From positions 1 to 16,640 of the forward strand of contig JBIJDM010000035.1 of NCBI GenBank assembly GCA_044344145.1: a stretch of 16,640 bases of DNA. Direction: 5' to 3'. This document shows positions 1-5,936 of this stretch, piece by piece (positions within the stretch are counted from its first letter, which is position 1; every line of letters starts with the position of its first letter). The DNA comes from JBAXGE01 sp044344145. GTDB taxonomy: Bacteria > Planctomycetota > Phycisphaerae > WQYP01. The translations under genes were made by a program, and so were the position numbers. The notes beneath the pieces are model-generated. The model was not told the origin of the DNA. It did no database searches and saw only the letters and a program-made list of their open reading frames with translations.

Positions 1-175
1 GCGTGACCATATTCACTCGGACATCGGTACATTGGGCCGAAAGGATGGTCGCCACCAGCAATTCCCAGGCATTACGATGGTTCAACTCGCAGTGCGCGTC
101 GGGATAGATCTGCCGTAAGCCAGCGTAGATTCGCCCTGCCCGCTGCCGACGTTGTTCCATGGTCTCACGCGGCAT
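1..175 (-). CDS. nth: Endonuclease III (DNA glycosylase/AP lyase), 5' part only
   Basis: Reading the minus strand from the ATG at 175-173 gives about 58 residues beginning MPRETMEQRRQRAGRIYAGL, before the window ends. The stretch ELNHRNAWELLVATILSAQCTDVRVN matches the N-terminal region of the Nth/HhH-GPD family, in which (S/A)AQ-TD-x-V-N is a signature; the usual alanine after Q is Cys here. The enzyme removes oxidised pyrimidines in base-excision repair. The catalytic Lys, the catalytic Asp and the Fe-S cluster cysteines would lie further on, outside the window. The start at 175 is preceded by a good ribosome-binding sequence (AAGGAAG, about 6 nt upstream). A second in-frame ATG at 160 has none as good. 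The gene starts 20 bp after the frr stop on the same strand, so it is probably co-transcribed with pyrH and frr. Confidence 0.85.
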   Translation of the reverse strand, partial: MPRETMEQRRQRAGRIYAGLRQIYPDAHCELNHRNAWELLVATILSAQCTDVRVNMVT

Positions 176-195
176 GGCGGGCTTCCTTACTTAGG

Positions 196-756
196 TCAGC
201 TTTCCATGATTTCCTTGGTCTTGGTCGCGACCAATTCTTCCACCTTGGCTTCGTAACGCTTCAGCAGTTCCTGGATGGACTCATGGGCGCGTTCCACATT
301 GTCCTCGGTCATCAGACCGGCTTTTTCTTCGTTGTCAATTTTCTTGTTGGCATCGCGGCGCACGTTCCGCATGGCGATGCGGGCATGTTCGGCCACGTCT
401 TTGACCTTGCTGGCCAACTGTTGCCGGCGTTCGCCGGACAGCGCGGGCAGCATCAGCCGCACCTGCTTGCCTTCGATCTGGGGATTGATGCCCAGATTGG
501 CCTCTTCCAGCGCCTTGACCACTTCCTTGAGCATGCTGGCCTCAAAGGGTTTGATCACGATACTGTTGGGCGGTTGCACGGTCAGGACCGCCACCGACTT
601 CAAATCCGACTGGGCGCCGTAGTAGTCCAGCTTGATGTATTCCACCAGTGCCGTGGTGGGCCGGCCGGTGCGCAGACCGCGAAATTCGTGCCGGCAGTGC
701 TCCACGGCTTTTTCCATGGTTTCTTCCGCTTCAAATTCGATTTCGTCCAAGGGCAT
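196..756 (-). CDS. frr: Ribosome recycling factor
   Basis: This 186-residue protein has the usual length for bacterial RRF (about 185). RRF acts with EF-G to split the post-termination ribosome and release mRNA and tRNA in the cytoplasm. Family landmarks run in order: RGLRTGRP at residues 26-33 (start of the long helical bundle after the first helix), the beta-rich insert around YYGAQSDL (45-52), LGINP at 88-92, and NVRRDAN at 131-137 in the return helix. The start is well supported, because GGGAGG lies 7 nt upstream of the ATG. The gene follows pyrH by 40 bp and precedes nth by 20 bp, giving the common pyrH-frr order. No frameshift or odd residue is visible. Confidence 0.97.
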   Translation of the reverse strand: MPLDEIEFEAEETMEKAVEHCRHEFRGLRTGRPTTALVEYIKLDYYGAQSDLKSVAVLTVQPPNSIVIKPFEASMLKEVVKALEEANLGINPQIEGKQVRLMLPALSGERRQQLASKVKDVAEHARIAMRNVRRDANKKIDNEEKAGLMTEDNVERAHESIQELLKRYEAKVEELVATKTKEIMES

Positions 757-796
757 AATTGTGCCTCCCGCAAAAGAGCTTTAGCGTCTGCAATGC

Positions 797-1513
797 TTAC
801 GATACCAAGGTGCCGACCGGCTCACCGGCAATGGCCCGCATAATGTTGCCGGGCTGTTTGACGTTGAAGACGAGAATCGGCATTTTCTGTTCCATGGCCA
901 TACTGATGGCGGTCATATCCATCACGCGTAGATTATCACGCAACACATCGGCATAGGTCAATTTTTCGTAACGCTTGGCCGCGGGATTAAGTTTGGGATC
1001 GCTGTCGTAGACGCCGTCCACCTTGGTGGCTTTCATCACGATATCGGCGCCGATTTCCGCCGCCCGCAGGGTGGCACAAGTGTCGGTGGTGACAAAGGGA
1101 TTGCCGGTCCCGGCGGCGAGGATGACCACGCGGTTCTTTTCCAGATGCCGGATGACCCGGCGACGGACGAACGGTTCGCATACCGCCGCGATGGCGATGG
1201 CCGAGACCACCCGGGCGGGCTGGCCGAGGGCTTCCAAGGCGTCTTGCAGCGCCAGGGCGTTCATCACGGTGCCCAGCATACCCATGTAGTCGGCGGTGGC
1301 GCGTTGAATCTTGCCCGAACGGGCCAACTTTTCGCCGCGGATGAGGTTACCCCCACCCACCACCACGGCCACCTGCACCCCGCACCGGGCCACATCCACA
1401 ATTTCCTGCGCGGTGACCATCAGGGTTTCGGGCTCGATGCCCAACTGTCCCTCATGGCTGAGACTTTCGCCGGAAATTTTGAGCAGAATACGTTTATACG
1501 GATGACCGGCCAT
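797..1513 (-). CDS. pyrH: UMP kinase
   Basis: This 238-residue protein belongs to the amino-acid-kinase fold. PyrH is the hexameric bacterial UMP kinase, which makes UDP from UMP and ATP for pyrimidine nucleotide synthesis. Visible motifs are KISGE (residues 12-16), VVGGGN (51-56), DYMGMLGTVMN (75-85, UMP site), GTGNPFVTTDT (135-145) and KATKVDGVYDSDP (161-173, ATP side). GAGG lies about 9 nt before the ATG. The 127-bp gap to tsf contains an intrinsic terminator at 1579-1608, so pyrH depends on readthrough or its own promoter; I see no convincing -35/-10 pair. The leader just upstream can also form a small G/C-rich hairpin (arms 1536-1543 and 1550-1556). Confidence 0.97.
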   Translation of the reverse strand: MAGHPYKRILLKISGESLSHEGQLGIEPETLMVTAQEIVDVARCGVQVAVVVGGGNLIRGEKLARSGKIQRATADYMGMLGTVMNALALQDALEALGQPARVVSAIAIAAVCEPFVRRRVIRHLEKNRVVILAAGTGNPFVTTDTCATLRAAEIGADIVMKATKVDGVYDSDPKLNPAAKRYEKLTYADVLRDNLRVMDMTAISMAMEQKMPILVFNVKQPGNIMRAIAGEPVGTLVS

Positions 1514-1578
1514 GAATTGTACCTCGTTTAGGGTGCACCACCCCGGAGCGGGTGTGGCAGCTACCGCCAGTTTATACG

Positions 1579-1608
1579 AAAAAAGGAACGAGGCATAGAC
1601 CCCGTTCC
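1579..1608 (-). terminator. Intrinsic terminator downstream of tsf
   Basis: In minus-strand RNA this forms a 9-bp stem, GGAACGGGG against CCUCGUUCC with one G-U pair. The loop is 6 nt (UCUAUG) and six U residues follow directly. It starts about 30 bp after the tsf stop and ends about 65 bp before pyrH. It is a textbook rho-independent terminator that should at least partly separate tsf from pyrH-frr-nth. Confidence 0.85.
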
Positions 1609-1639
1609 CTTTACTTGTGCGATTCTATGAAATTACGGC

Positions 1640-2509
1640 TTAGACTTCGCCGACCTTATACCGGGCAAAGGCCTTGACGGTCAGCGTGGCACCGGCAATC
1701 TTGCCCGCGTCGGCGACCAGTTCGCGAATGCGCTTCTTGTCGTCCTTGACGAAGGGCTGTTCGACCAGCACGCGGTCTTCGAAGAACTTTTCAATCTTGC
1801 CTGCGACAATCTTCTCGACGATGTTCGCCGGCTTGCCGGTGAGGCCTTCGGCGGCGATTTCGCGTTCCTTGGCCAACTGATCGGCCGGGACGCCATCGCG
1901 ATTCACAGCCACGGGGGTGAAGGGCATGCCCGCAGTGACGTGCATGGCCACTTCGCTGGCCACCTTGGCGGCGGCTTCGGCGGTGGAACCATCAATCTGG
2001 ACCAGACCACCGACCTTGCTGTTGTGGTGGACATACAGCCCGACCACGCCATCGGCGCTGACAAAACGGGCCGCACCGGTAACCTGAATGTTTTCCTTCA
2101 GGGTCTGGCCGGCAAACTCGTTCAAGACCACTTCGACGGTCTTGTTAAAGCTCGGGGCGACCAGCTTGTTCAGACAGGCGGGACCCTTGATATCGTTGGC
2201 AAAGGCCAGATCAACCAGATCCTTGAGCAAGGCCTGGAACGAATCGTTACGGGCGACAAAGTCGGTCTGGCAGCCCAGACGGACCAGCACGCCGGTCTTG
2301 CCGTCGGCGGATACCTTACCGGCGATCAAGCCTTCCTTCATTTCGTTGCTGGCCTTGGCTTCCGCCCGGCCCGCGCCCCACTTGCGGAGCAATTCACAGG
2401 CCCCGTCCATATCGCCGTTGGCTTCGGTCAGGGCTTTTTTGCATTCCATCATCCCGGCGTTGGTCATAGCCCGGAGTTTCATTACGACTTTGGCATCAAT
2501 TTCCGCCAT
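1640..2509 (-). CDS. tsf: Translation elongation factor Ts
   Basis: This 289-residue protein has the length usual for EF-Ts, the nucleotide exchange factor that releases GDP from EF-Tu. The N-terminal UBA-like domain is clear: LRAMTNAGMMECKKAL at residues 12-27, then EANGDMDGACELLRKWG. The TDFVARN motif that inserts into EF-Tu is at residues 82-88. The core and coiled-coil region follow to the C-terminus. AGGTGG lies a few bases before the ATG and fixes the start. In most bacteria rpsB lies directly upstream; here that position holds about 270 bp of non-coding DNA with a parS-like site, then an unrelated lipoprotein gene. tsf therefore probably has its own promoter, which I could not pinpoint. 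A terminator follows it. Confidence 0.97.
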   Translation of the reverse strand: MAEIDAKVVMKLRAMTNAGMMECKKALTEANGDMDGACELLRKWGAGRAEAKASNEMKEGLIAGKVSADGKTGVLVRLGCQTDFVARNDSFQALLKDLVDLAFANDIKGPACLNKLVAPSFNKTVEVVLNEFAGQTLKENIQVTGAARFVSADGVVGLYVHHNSKVGGLVQIDGSTAEAAAKVASEVAMHVTAGMPFTPVAVNRDGVPADQLAKEREIAAEGLTGKPANIVEKIVAGKIEKFFEDRVLVEQPFVKDDKKRIRELVADAGKIAGATLTVKAFARYKVGEV

Positions 2510-2599
2510 TTTCCACCTACCTGCTTAAGTAATACCGCTGCGATTACGCCGACATACGACCCTAAGGGCCGCAAGGGCAACAAAGACCCCCATTTTACG

Positions 2600-2628
2600 A
2601 AAAAACCGCCGGAACGTCCAGCCAACGG
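2600..2628 (-). terminator. Possible terminator or attenuator upstream of tsf
   Basis: Minus-strand RNA can form a 7-bp stem (CCGUUGG with CCGGCGG, two G-U pairs) with a 9-nt loop, followed by six U residues. It lies about 155 bp past the end of the lipoprotein gene and about 90 bp before the tsf start codon. It could end lipoprotein transcription. If the tsf promoter lies further upstream, it would instead sit in the tsf leader as an attenuator. The stem is weaker than the one after tsf. Confidence 0.5.
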
Positions 2629-2650
2629 GGATTAGGTGGCGTGGCAGGCG

Positions 2651-2691
2651 AAACTGTACCAGTTTGTCTGGTACCGTGGAATTGTTCCACG
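2651..2691. repeat. Chain of overlapping inverted repeats beside the parS-like site
   Basis: Three perfect inverted repeats overlap or abut. AAACTG and CAGTTT are separated by TAC (2651-2665). GTACCAG and CTGGTAC are separated by 5 nt (2656-2674). CGTGGAA and TTCCACG are separated by TTG (2675-2691). The last one runs into the 20-bp palindrome at 2681-2700 and shares its left half. They could be protein-binding dyads or mutually exclusive hairpins in a tsf leader RNA. No function is shown by the sequence alone. Confidence 0.6.
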
Positions 2692-2700
2692 TGGAACAAT
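2681..2700. other. parS: parS-like chromosome partition site
   Basis: This is a perfect 20-bp palindrome, ATTGTTCCACGTGGAACAAT. The inner 16 bp (2683-2698), TGTTCCACGTGGAACA, matches the ParB-binding parS site, whose consensus is TGTTTCACGTGAAACA with C/G accepted next to the CACGTG core. The symmetric TTCC-ACGT-GGAA form is used as a native parS in Pseudomonas. ParB loads on such sites as a CTP-dependent clamp and, with ParA and SMC, segregates the origin region. The site is intergenic, upstream of tsf. parA and parB are not in the window. An alternative is an operator for a dimeric regulator, but the exact match makes parS the better call. Confidence 0.85.
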
Positions 2701-2783
2701 CAGAATGACGACACGACAAAATATCTTCGCACACGCGAAATACTTTGCGATTTCATCCCCACTTGTTGTGATTGCGGGGGTGA

Positions 2784-3140
2784 TCAGCGCAATTCTACCA
2801 CGGGAACCTGCCCCAGCGACCTGCCTTCCTCAAAGCGTTCGAAGCGGCCCACCCCGCCCCAACTTCCCGCATCCCCAAAAGCCGGAATCCAACAGACCCC
2901 ACTCCAGGGCTTATCGTCGCGCCATTCCCCCTCTGCAATGACCGTACCGGTGGTATTTAGAAATATCGTTGGTCCATGCCGGACCTTCTGGCCTGACTCA
3001 GTAACATAATAGGACTCACGAACGCGTTCCTCACCGCTGGGCCAGCGGCTGATGCGCGTTTCCAATGATGGCCCACAGCCGGTGAGGTAACACAGACTCG
3101 CCAGTAATACACCCAAGCCGATCCAATGCGTTGCTTTCAC
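2784..3140 (-). CDS. Small lipoprotein with MORN-like sequence
   Basis: This 118-residue protein has a signal peptide with a lipobox: MKATHWIGLGVLLASLCYLTGCG, with LTGC at residues 19-22, so Cys22 should be lipidated. The mature part has a pattern like MORN-type repeats: ESYYVTESGQKVRHGPTIF, then NTTGTVIAEGEWRDDKPWSG, then a Gly/Trp-rich stretch ending in GRFERFEEGRSLG. The start is GTG, chosen because AAGGAG lies about 9 nt upstream and no in-frame ATG fits better. A promoter with a perfect -10 lies about 70 bp upstream. I do not recognise a specific family. It is probably an envelope-anchored protein of unknown role, apparently monocistronic. Confidence 0.75.
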   Translation of the reverse strand: MKATHWIGLGVLLASLCYLTGCGPSLETRISRWPSGEERVRESYYVTESGQKVRHGPTIFLNTTGTVIAEGEWRDDKPWSGVCWIPAFGDAGSWGGVGRFERFEEGRSLGQVPVVELR

Positions 3141-3209
3141 GTATCAATGCTCCTTGCCAGATTACTTTTCCCACGAATCATGGACGCACGTGTTGTGGCA
3201 CACGCGGTG

Positions 3210-3239
3210 ATTATAACCATGCGGAATCAAACCGAACAA
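3210..3239 (-). promoter_or_regulatory. Promoter of the small lipoprotein gene
   Basis: On the minus strand a perfect -10 (TATAAT, 3215-3210) lies 18 bp after TTGTTC (3239-3234), a partial -35 with three of six consensus bases. The predicted start near 3203 gives a leader of about 60 nt before the GTG start codon. The surrounding 3141-3464 stretch holds no other gene that I can support. Confidence 0.5.
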
Positions 3240-3383
3240 GTATAAATGGTGTGGGTATGGCATCATCTTAATGAGTCGTTTATTGCCGTAAAACACCATT
3301 ACGTCTCCCAAACACACCTATTGAAAATTCGCGGCTGCGTAATCCCTGCCCCCTGCCCACCCTATTCCCCAGCCTGCCGGGAT

Positions 3384-3459
3384 GTGTTAAAATGACGCAA
3401 CGAAATCATGGCCTGCCCCGCCGCATGGACGCATAGGCAGGCCCTATTTATGCAAGGAA
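3384..3459 (+). promoter_or_regulatory. Possible accD promoter and its ribosome-binding site
   Basis: A -10-like TAAAAT (3388-3393) with TG bases just upstream is the best promoter candidate in the accD upstream region. No good -35 accompanies it, so the promoter itself is tentative. The ribosome-binding sequence AAGGAA at 3454-3459 is clear, lying 5 nt before the ATG at 3465. It decides that start over two upstream in-frame ATG codons. Confidence 0.4.
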
Positions 3460-3464
3460 TCACT

Positions 3465-4313
3465 ATGGCCAAGGCCAAGCAAGCGACCTGGGGCGATGTT
3501 CACCCGAAAACCACCAAGCATGTGGCCATTCCCGAGGGGCTGTGGCTCCAGTGCCCGGCGTGCGAAAAGACCATCTATCGCAAGACGATGGAGGAAAACC
3601 TCTATTGCTGCCCCGAATGCGGTCATCATTTCCGCATGGGCGCCCGGGCCCGCATCCGTTCGCTGGTGGATGATGGGTCGTTTGTGGAACACGATACCGA
3701 AGTCATGCCCCATGACCCCCTGAAATTTGTGGATCAAAAGAGCTATCAGACCCGGTTGGATGCCGAACAGAAAAAGACCGGCAACAGCGATGCCATCGTT
3801 ACCGGCCAGGCCTTTATCAAAGGCCGGACGCTGATTCTGGCGGTGATGGATTTTGAATTTATGGGCGGTTCCATGGGCGCGGTGGTGGGCGAAAAGCTGA
3901 CCCGGGCCATCGAACGGGCCGCGAAGGAAAAGCTGCCGCTGGTGGTAGTCAGTTGCTCGGGCGGGGCCCGCATGCAGGAATCCACCATCTCGCTGATGCA
4001 AATGGCCAAAACTTCGGCAGCGCTGGCGCGGCTGGATCAGGCCGGAGGATTGTTCATATCACTGCTGGCCGATCCCACCTACGGTGGGACCACGGCAAGC
4101 TTTGCCATGCTGGGCGATGTGATTGTCGCGGAGCCCAAGGCCATGATCGGCTTCGCCGGTGCGCGGACCATCTGGAACACGATCAAGACGGAACTGCCCG
4201 AAGGCTTCCAGCGTGCCGAATTCCTGCGCGATAAAGGCTTCGTGGATAAGATCGTCAGCCGCGAAGACATGCGCAGCGAATTAGCACGGTTGATTGACTA
4301 CTGCGGACGATAA
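3465..4313 (+). CDS. accD: Acetyl-CoA carboxylase carboxyltransferase subunit beta
   Basis: This 282-residue protein is the beta subunit of the acetyl-CoA carboxylase carboxyltransferase. With AccA it moves the carboxyl group from biotin on AccB to acetyl-CoA, the committed step of fatty-acid synthesis. The N-terminal zinc ribbon has four cysteines in the expected spacing (Cys30, Cys33, Cys49, Cys52; CPAC and CPEC pairs followed by GHHFRMG). The crotonase-fold body carries DFEFMGGSMGAVVGEK, SGGARMQES and a GGTTASFAMLGD stretch, all typical of AccD. The frame is open back to an ATG at 3408, but the start at 3465 has AAGGAA at the right distance and gives the family N-terminus. accA is not next to it. 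The gene converges on the tRNA gene with an 18-bp gap and no evident terminator. Confidence 0.96.
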   Translation: MAKAKQATWGDVHPKTTKHVAIPEGLWLQCPACEKTIYRKTMEENLYCCPECGHHFRMGARARIRSLVDDGSFVEHDTEVMPHDPLKFVDQKSYQTRLDAEQKKTGNSDAIVTGQAFIKGRTLILAVMDFEFMGGSMGAVVGEKLTRAIERAAKEKLPLVVVSCSGGARMQESTISLMQMAKTSAALARLDQAGGLFISLLADPTYGGTTASFAMLGDVIVAEPKAMIGFAGARTIWNTIKTELPEGFQRAEFLRDKGFVDKIVSREDMRSELARLIDYCGR

Positions 4314-4331
4314 TACCAAAGAGATTGATTC

Positions 4332-4405
<74 letters not shown>

Positions 4406-4492
4406 TTAGGGTCGCCAACACGGATTATGATACCCAATTCCATGGCACGGGGCCAGAGGTAGATTTTCATATCTGGATACCATGACTTCGGT

Positions 4493-4498
4493 TATACT
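4493..4498 (+). promoter_or_regulatory. -10 element of the rnpB promoter
   Basis: TATACT lies 8 nt before the first base of the RNase P RNA P1 helix at 4507, so the expected transcription start (about 4505) coincides with the mature 5' end. I see no good -35 hexamer at the usual distance. Confidence 0.5.
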
Positions 4499-4506
4499 AC
4501 AATCCA

Positions 4507-4965
4507 GCGAAACCGGTGCGGTGATCGCCCGGCGCAAGCCGGGAGGAAAGTCCGAACACCGTAGGGCAGGGTGGTGGGTAACGCCCACCCGTCTGGAGCC
4601 GCCTTCGGGCGGTGCATGATGCGGGACAGTGCCACAGAAAATAAACCGCCATGCCGGCTTGCCGGGATGGTAAGGGTGAAAAGGTGCGGTAAGAGCGCAC
4701 CGCGTGGCGGGTGACCGTCGCGGCATGGCAAACCCCACCCGGTGCAAGATCAAATAAGAGACCCAAGCGCCGGCCCGGCGCGCGTGGTCGTGGGCTTCGG
4801 CCTGCGGCCACAGAGGTGTGGTCAGTACGAAGCCGCTTCGGCGGTGAGGAACCCCCGCTTCACAGGTCTCGGGTAGATCGCTTGAGCCCGTGGGCAACTG
4901 CGGGCCTAGAGAAATGATCACCCCCGGCCAACCGGGACAGAATTCGGCTTAGGCACCGGTTTCGC
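4507..4965 (+). ncRNA. rnpB: RNase P RNA, type A-like
   Basis: This is the catalytic RNA that trims the 5' leaders of tRNA precursors. The ends pair in a perfect 13-bp P1 (GCGAAACCGGTGC at 4507-4519 with 4953-4965). P2 is GGTGATC (4520-4526) with GATCACC (4916-4922). Conserved core segments are present: GAGGAAAGTCCG (4543-4554), a block resembling other bacterial rnpB genes with TAAGGGTGAAAAGGTGCGG and GTAAGAGCGCACC near 4670-4700, and ACAGAATTCGGCTTA (4937-4951). P3 is reduced to a 6-bp hairpin with a GCAA loop (4528-4543). The segment closed by GAGACC (4758-4763) and GGTCTC (4865-4870) holds about 100 nt with several hairpins, far more than the roughly 30 nt of E. coli P15-P16. Total length is about 459 nt against 377 in E. 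coli. Confidence 0.95.
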
Positions 4966-4970
4966 TTTTT
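4953..4970 (+). terminator. rnpB terminator formed by P1 and a U-run
   Basis: The 3' strand of the P1 helix is followed at once by a run of at least five T residues (from 4966). The long-range P1 pairing, or nascent local structure, plus the U-run would end transcription here, 20 bp before the end of the convergent mtnP gene. Confidence 0.6.
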
Positions 4971-4989
4971 TATCTCATATCAGATCAGG

Positions 4990-5874
4990 TTAGAAATACT
5001 TACCCCAGAGCAGGGCCAACCGCTTGATTTCGGCTGGGTCAATGGCACTCTTGTTGCTCCAAATTCCCAATTCCATGGCGTGGTGCGAAGGAAAATCCTG
5101 CTTTCGGCATTCCCAAACTGCGGGCAAGGCCTGAGTCAGTAATTGCTGGACATGACTGGTCGCTTTGGAAAGATTGCCGCTGATTTCTTCGATCAGGGCA
5201 TGCTTGCTGGGATTCAGGGCATGGGTTTTCCAGCAATCGTAATCCGTGGCCAGCGCCACGAGGGCATAGCTGATTTCCGCCTCGCGGGCGAGTTTGGCTT
5301 CGGGCATGGCGGTCATCCCGATCAGGTCCCCGCCCCAACTGCGATGCATCAGCGATTCGGCGCGGGTGGAGAAGGCCGGGCCTTCCATGCACACATAGGT
5401 GCCCCCGCCCCGGATGCGGAATTCGGCCTCGGCGCCGGGGCTGTTTTCAATCAAGATCTTGCGCAGTTCCGGGCAGAAGGGGTCGGCGAATTCCACATGA
5501 ACCGCGGCATGTTCAAAGAAGGTGTTGTCGCGCCGGAAGGTTTTATCAATCACCTGATCGGCTATGACCAGGTCCCTGGGACGAATTTCCTCACGCAGCG
5601 AACCAACCGCCCCGGATGCCACGATCCAGCGGCAATTCAGCGCCTTGAGCGCGTAGATGTTGGCGCGATAGGGAATGGTGGATGGATTGAAAAGATGGCC
5701 CACGCCATGCCGGGCCAGAAAGGCGATGGGGATGCCGCCCCAATCCGCCAGCACGATCGGAGCGGAGGGTTTACCAAAGGGGGTATCCACTTCCACGCTC
5801 TGGCCTTTGACCTCGGCGAGTAGCTTCTGGCCCAGACCCGAACCACCAATAATACCGATCCGCGGAGTTTCCAT
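4990..5874 (-). CDS. mtnP: S-methyl-5'-thioadenosine phosphorylase
   Basis: This 294-residue member of the PNP/MTAP phosphorylase family cleaves methylthioadenosine, a by-product of polyamine and SAM metabolism, to adenine and methylthioribose-1-phosphate. Motifs include IGIIGGSGL (6-14, phosphate site), VDTPFGKPS (29-37), LARHG (53-57), GSLREEIRPRD (91-101), CMEGPAFSTRAES (162-174), GMTAMPE (186-192) and ATDYDCW (209-215). The Asp pair in ATDYDCW (211, 213) and the DTPFGKPS block match MTAP rather than plain purine nucleoside phosphorylase, although 6-oxopurine specificity cannot be fully excluded. AAGGAA lies about 9 nt before the ATG. The gene is the last of the minus-strand run, 62 bp after the AsmA-like gene, and converges on rnpB. 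No other methionine-salvage gene is in the window. Confidence 0.92.
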   Translation of the reverse strand: METPRIGIIGGSGLGQKLLAEVKGQSVEVDTPFGKPSAPIVLADWGGIPIAFLARHGVGHLFNPSTIPYRANIYALKALNCRWIVASGAVGSLREEIRPRDLVIADQVIDKTFRRDNTFFEHAAVHVEFADPFCPELRKILIENSPGAEAEFRIRGGGTYVCMEGPAFSTRAESLMHRSWGGDLIGMTAMPEAKLAREAEISYALVALATDYDCWKTHALNPSKHALIEEISGNLSKATSHVQQLLTQALPAVWECRKQDFPSHHAMELGIWSNKSAIDPAEIKRLALLWGKYF

Positions 5875-5936
5875 AAGGCCATTCCTTTAGCTGAATAATC
5901 CATACGTTATGCTCGCGGCAGTCGGGCTGCAAGCAG

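Noticed and set aside
3187..3192. A CACGTG core upstream of the lipoprotein gene, considered as a second parS site
   Set aside because: The flanking bases do not match TGTTN on the left or NAACA on the right, so it is a chance hexamer.
3408..3464. An N-terminal extension of AccD from the ATG at 3408
   Set aside because: The 19 extra residues have no family counterpart, and the ATG at 3465 has AAGGAA at the right distance.
4406..4921. A 171-codon open frame on the minus strand across rnpB
   Set aside because: The DNA is fully explained as structured RNase P RNA on the other strand.
5143..5823. A 226-codon open frame antisense to mtnP
   Set aside because: It is a mirror of a well-conserved enzyme gene and has no independent coding signal.
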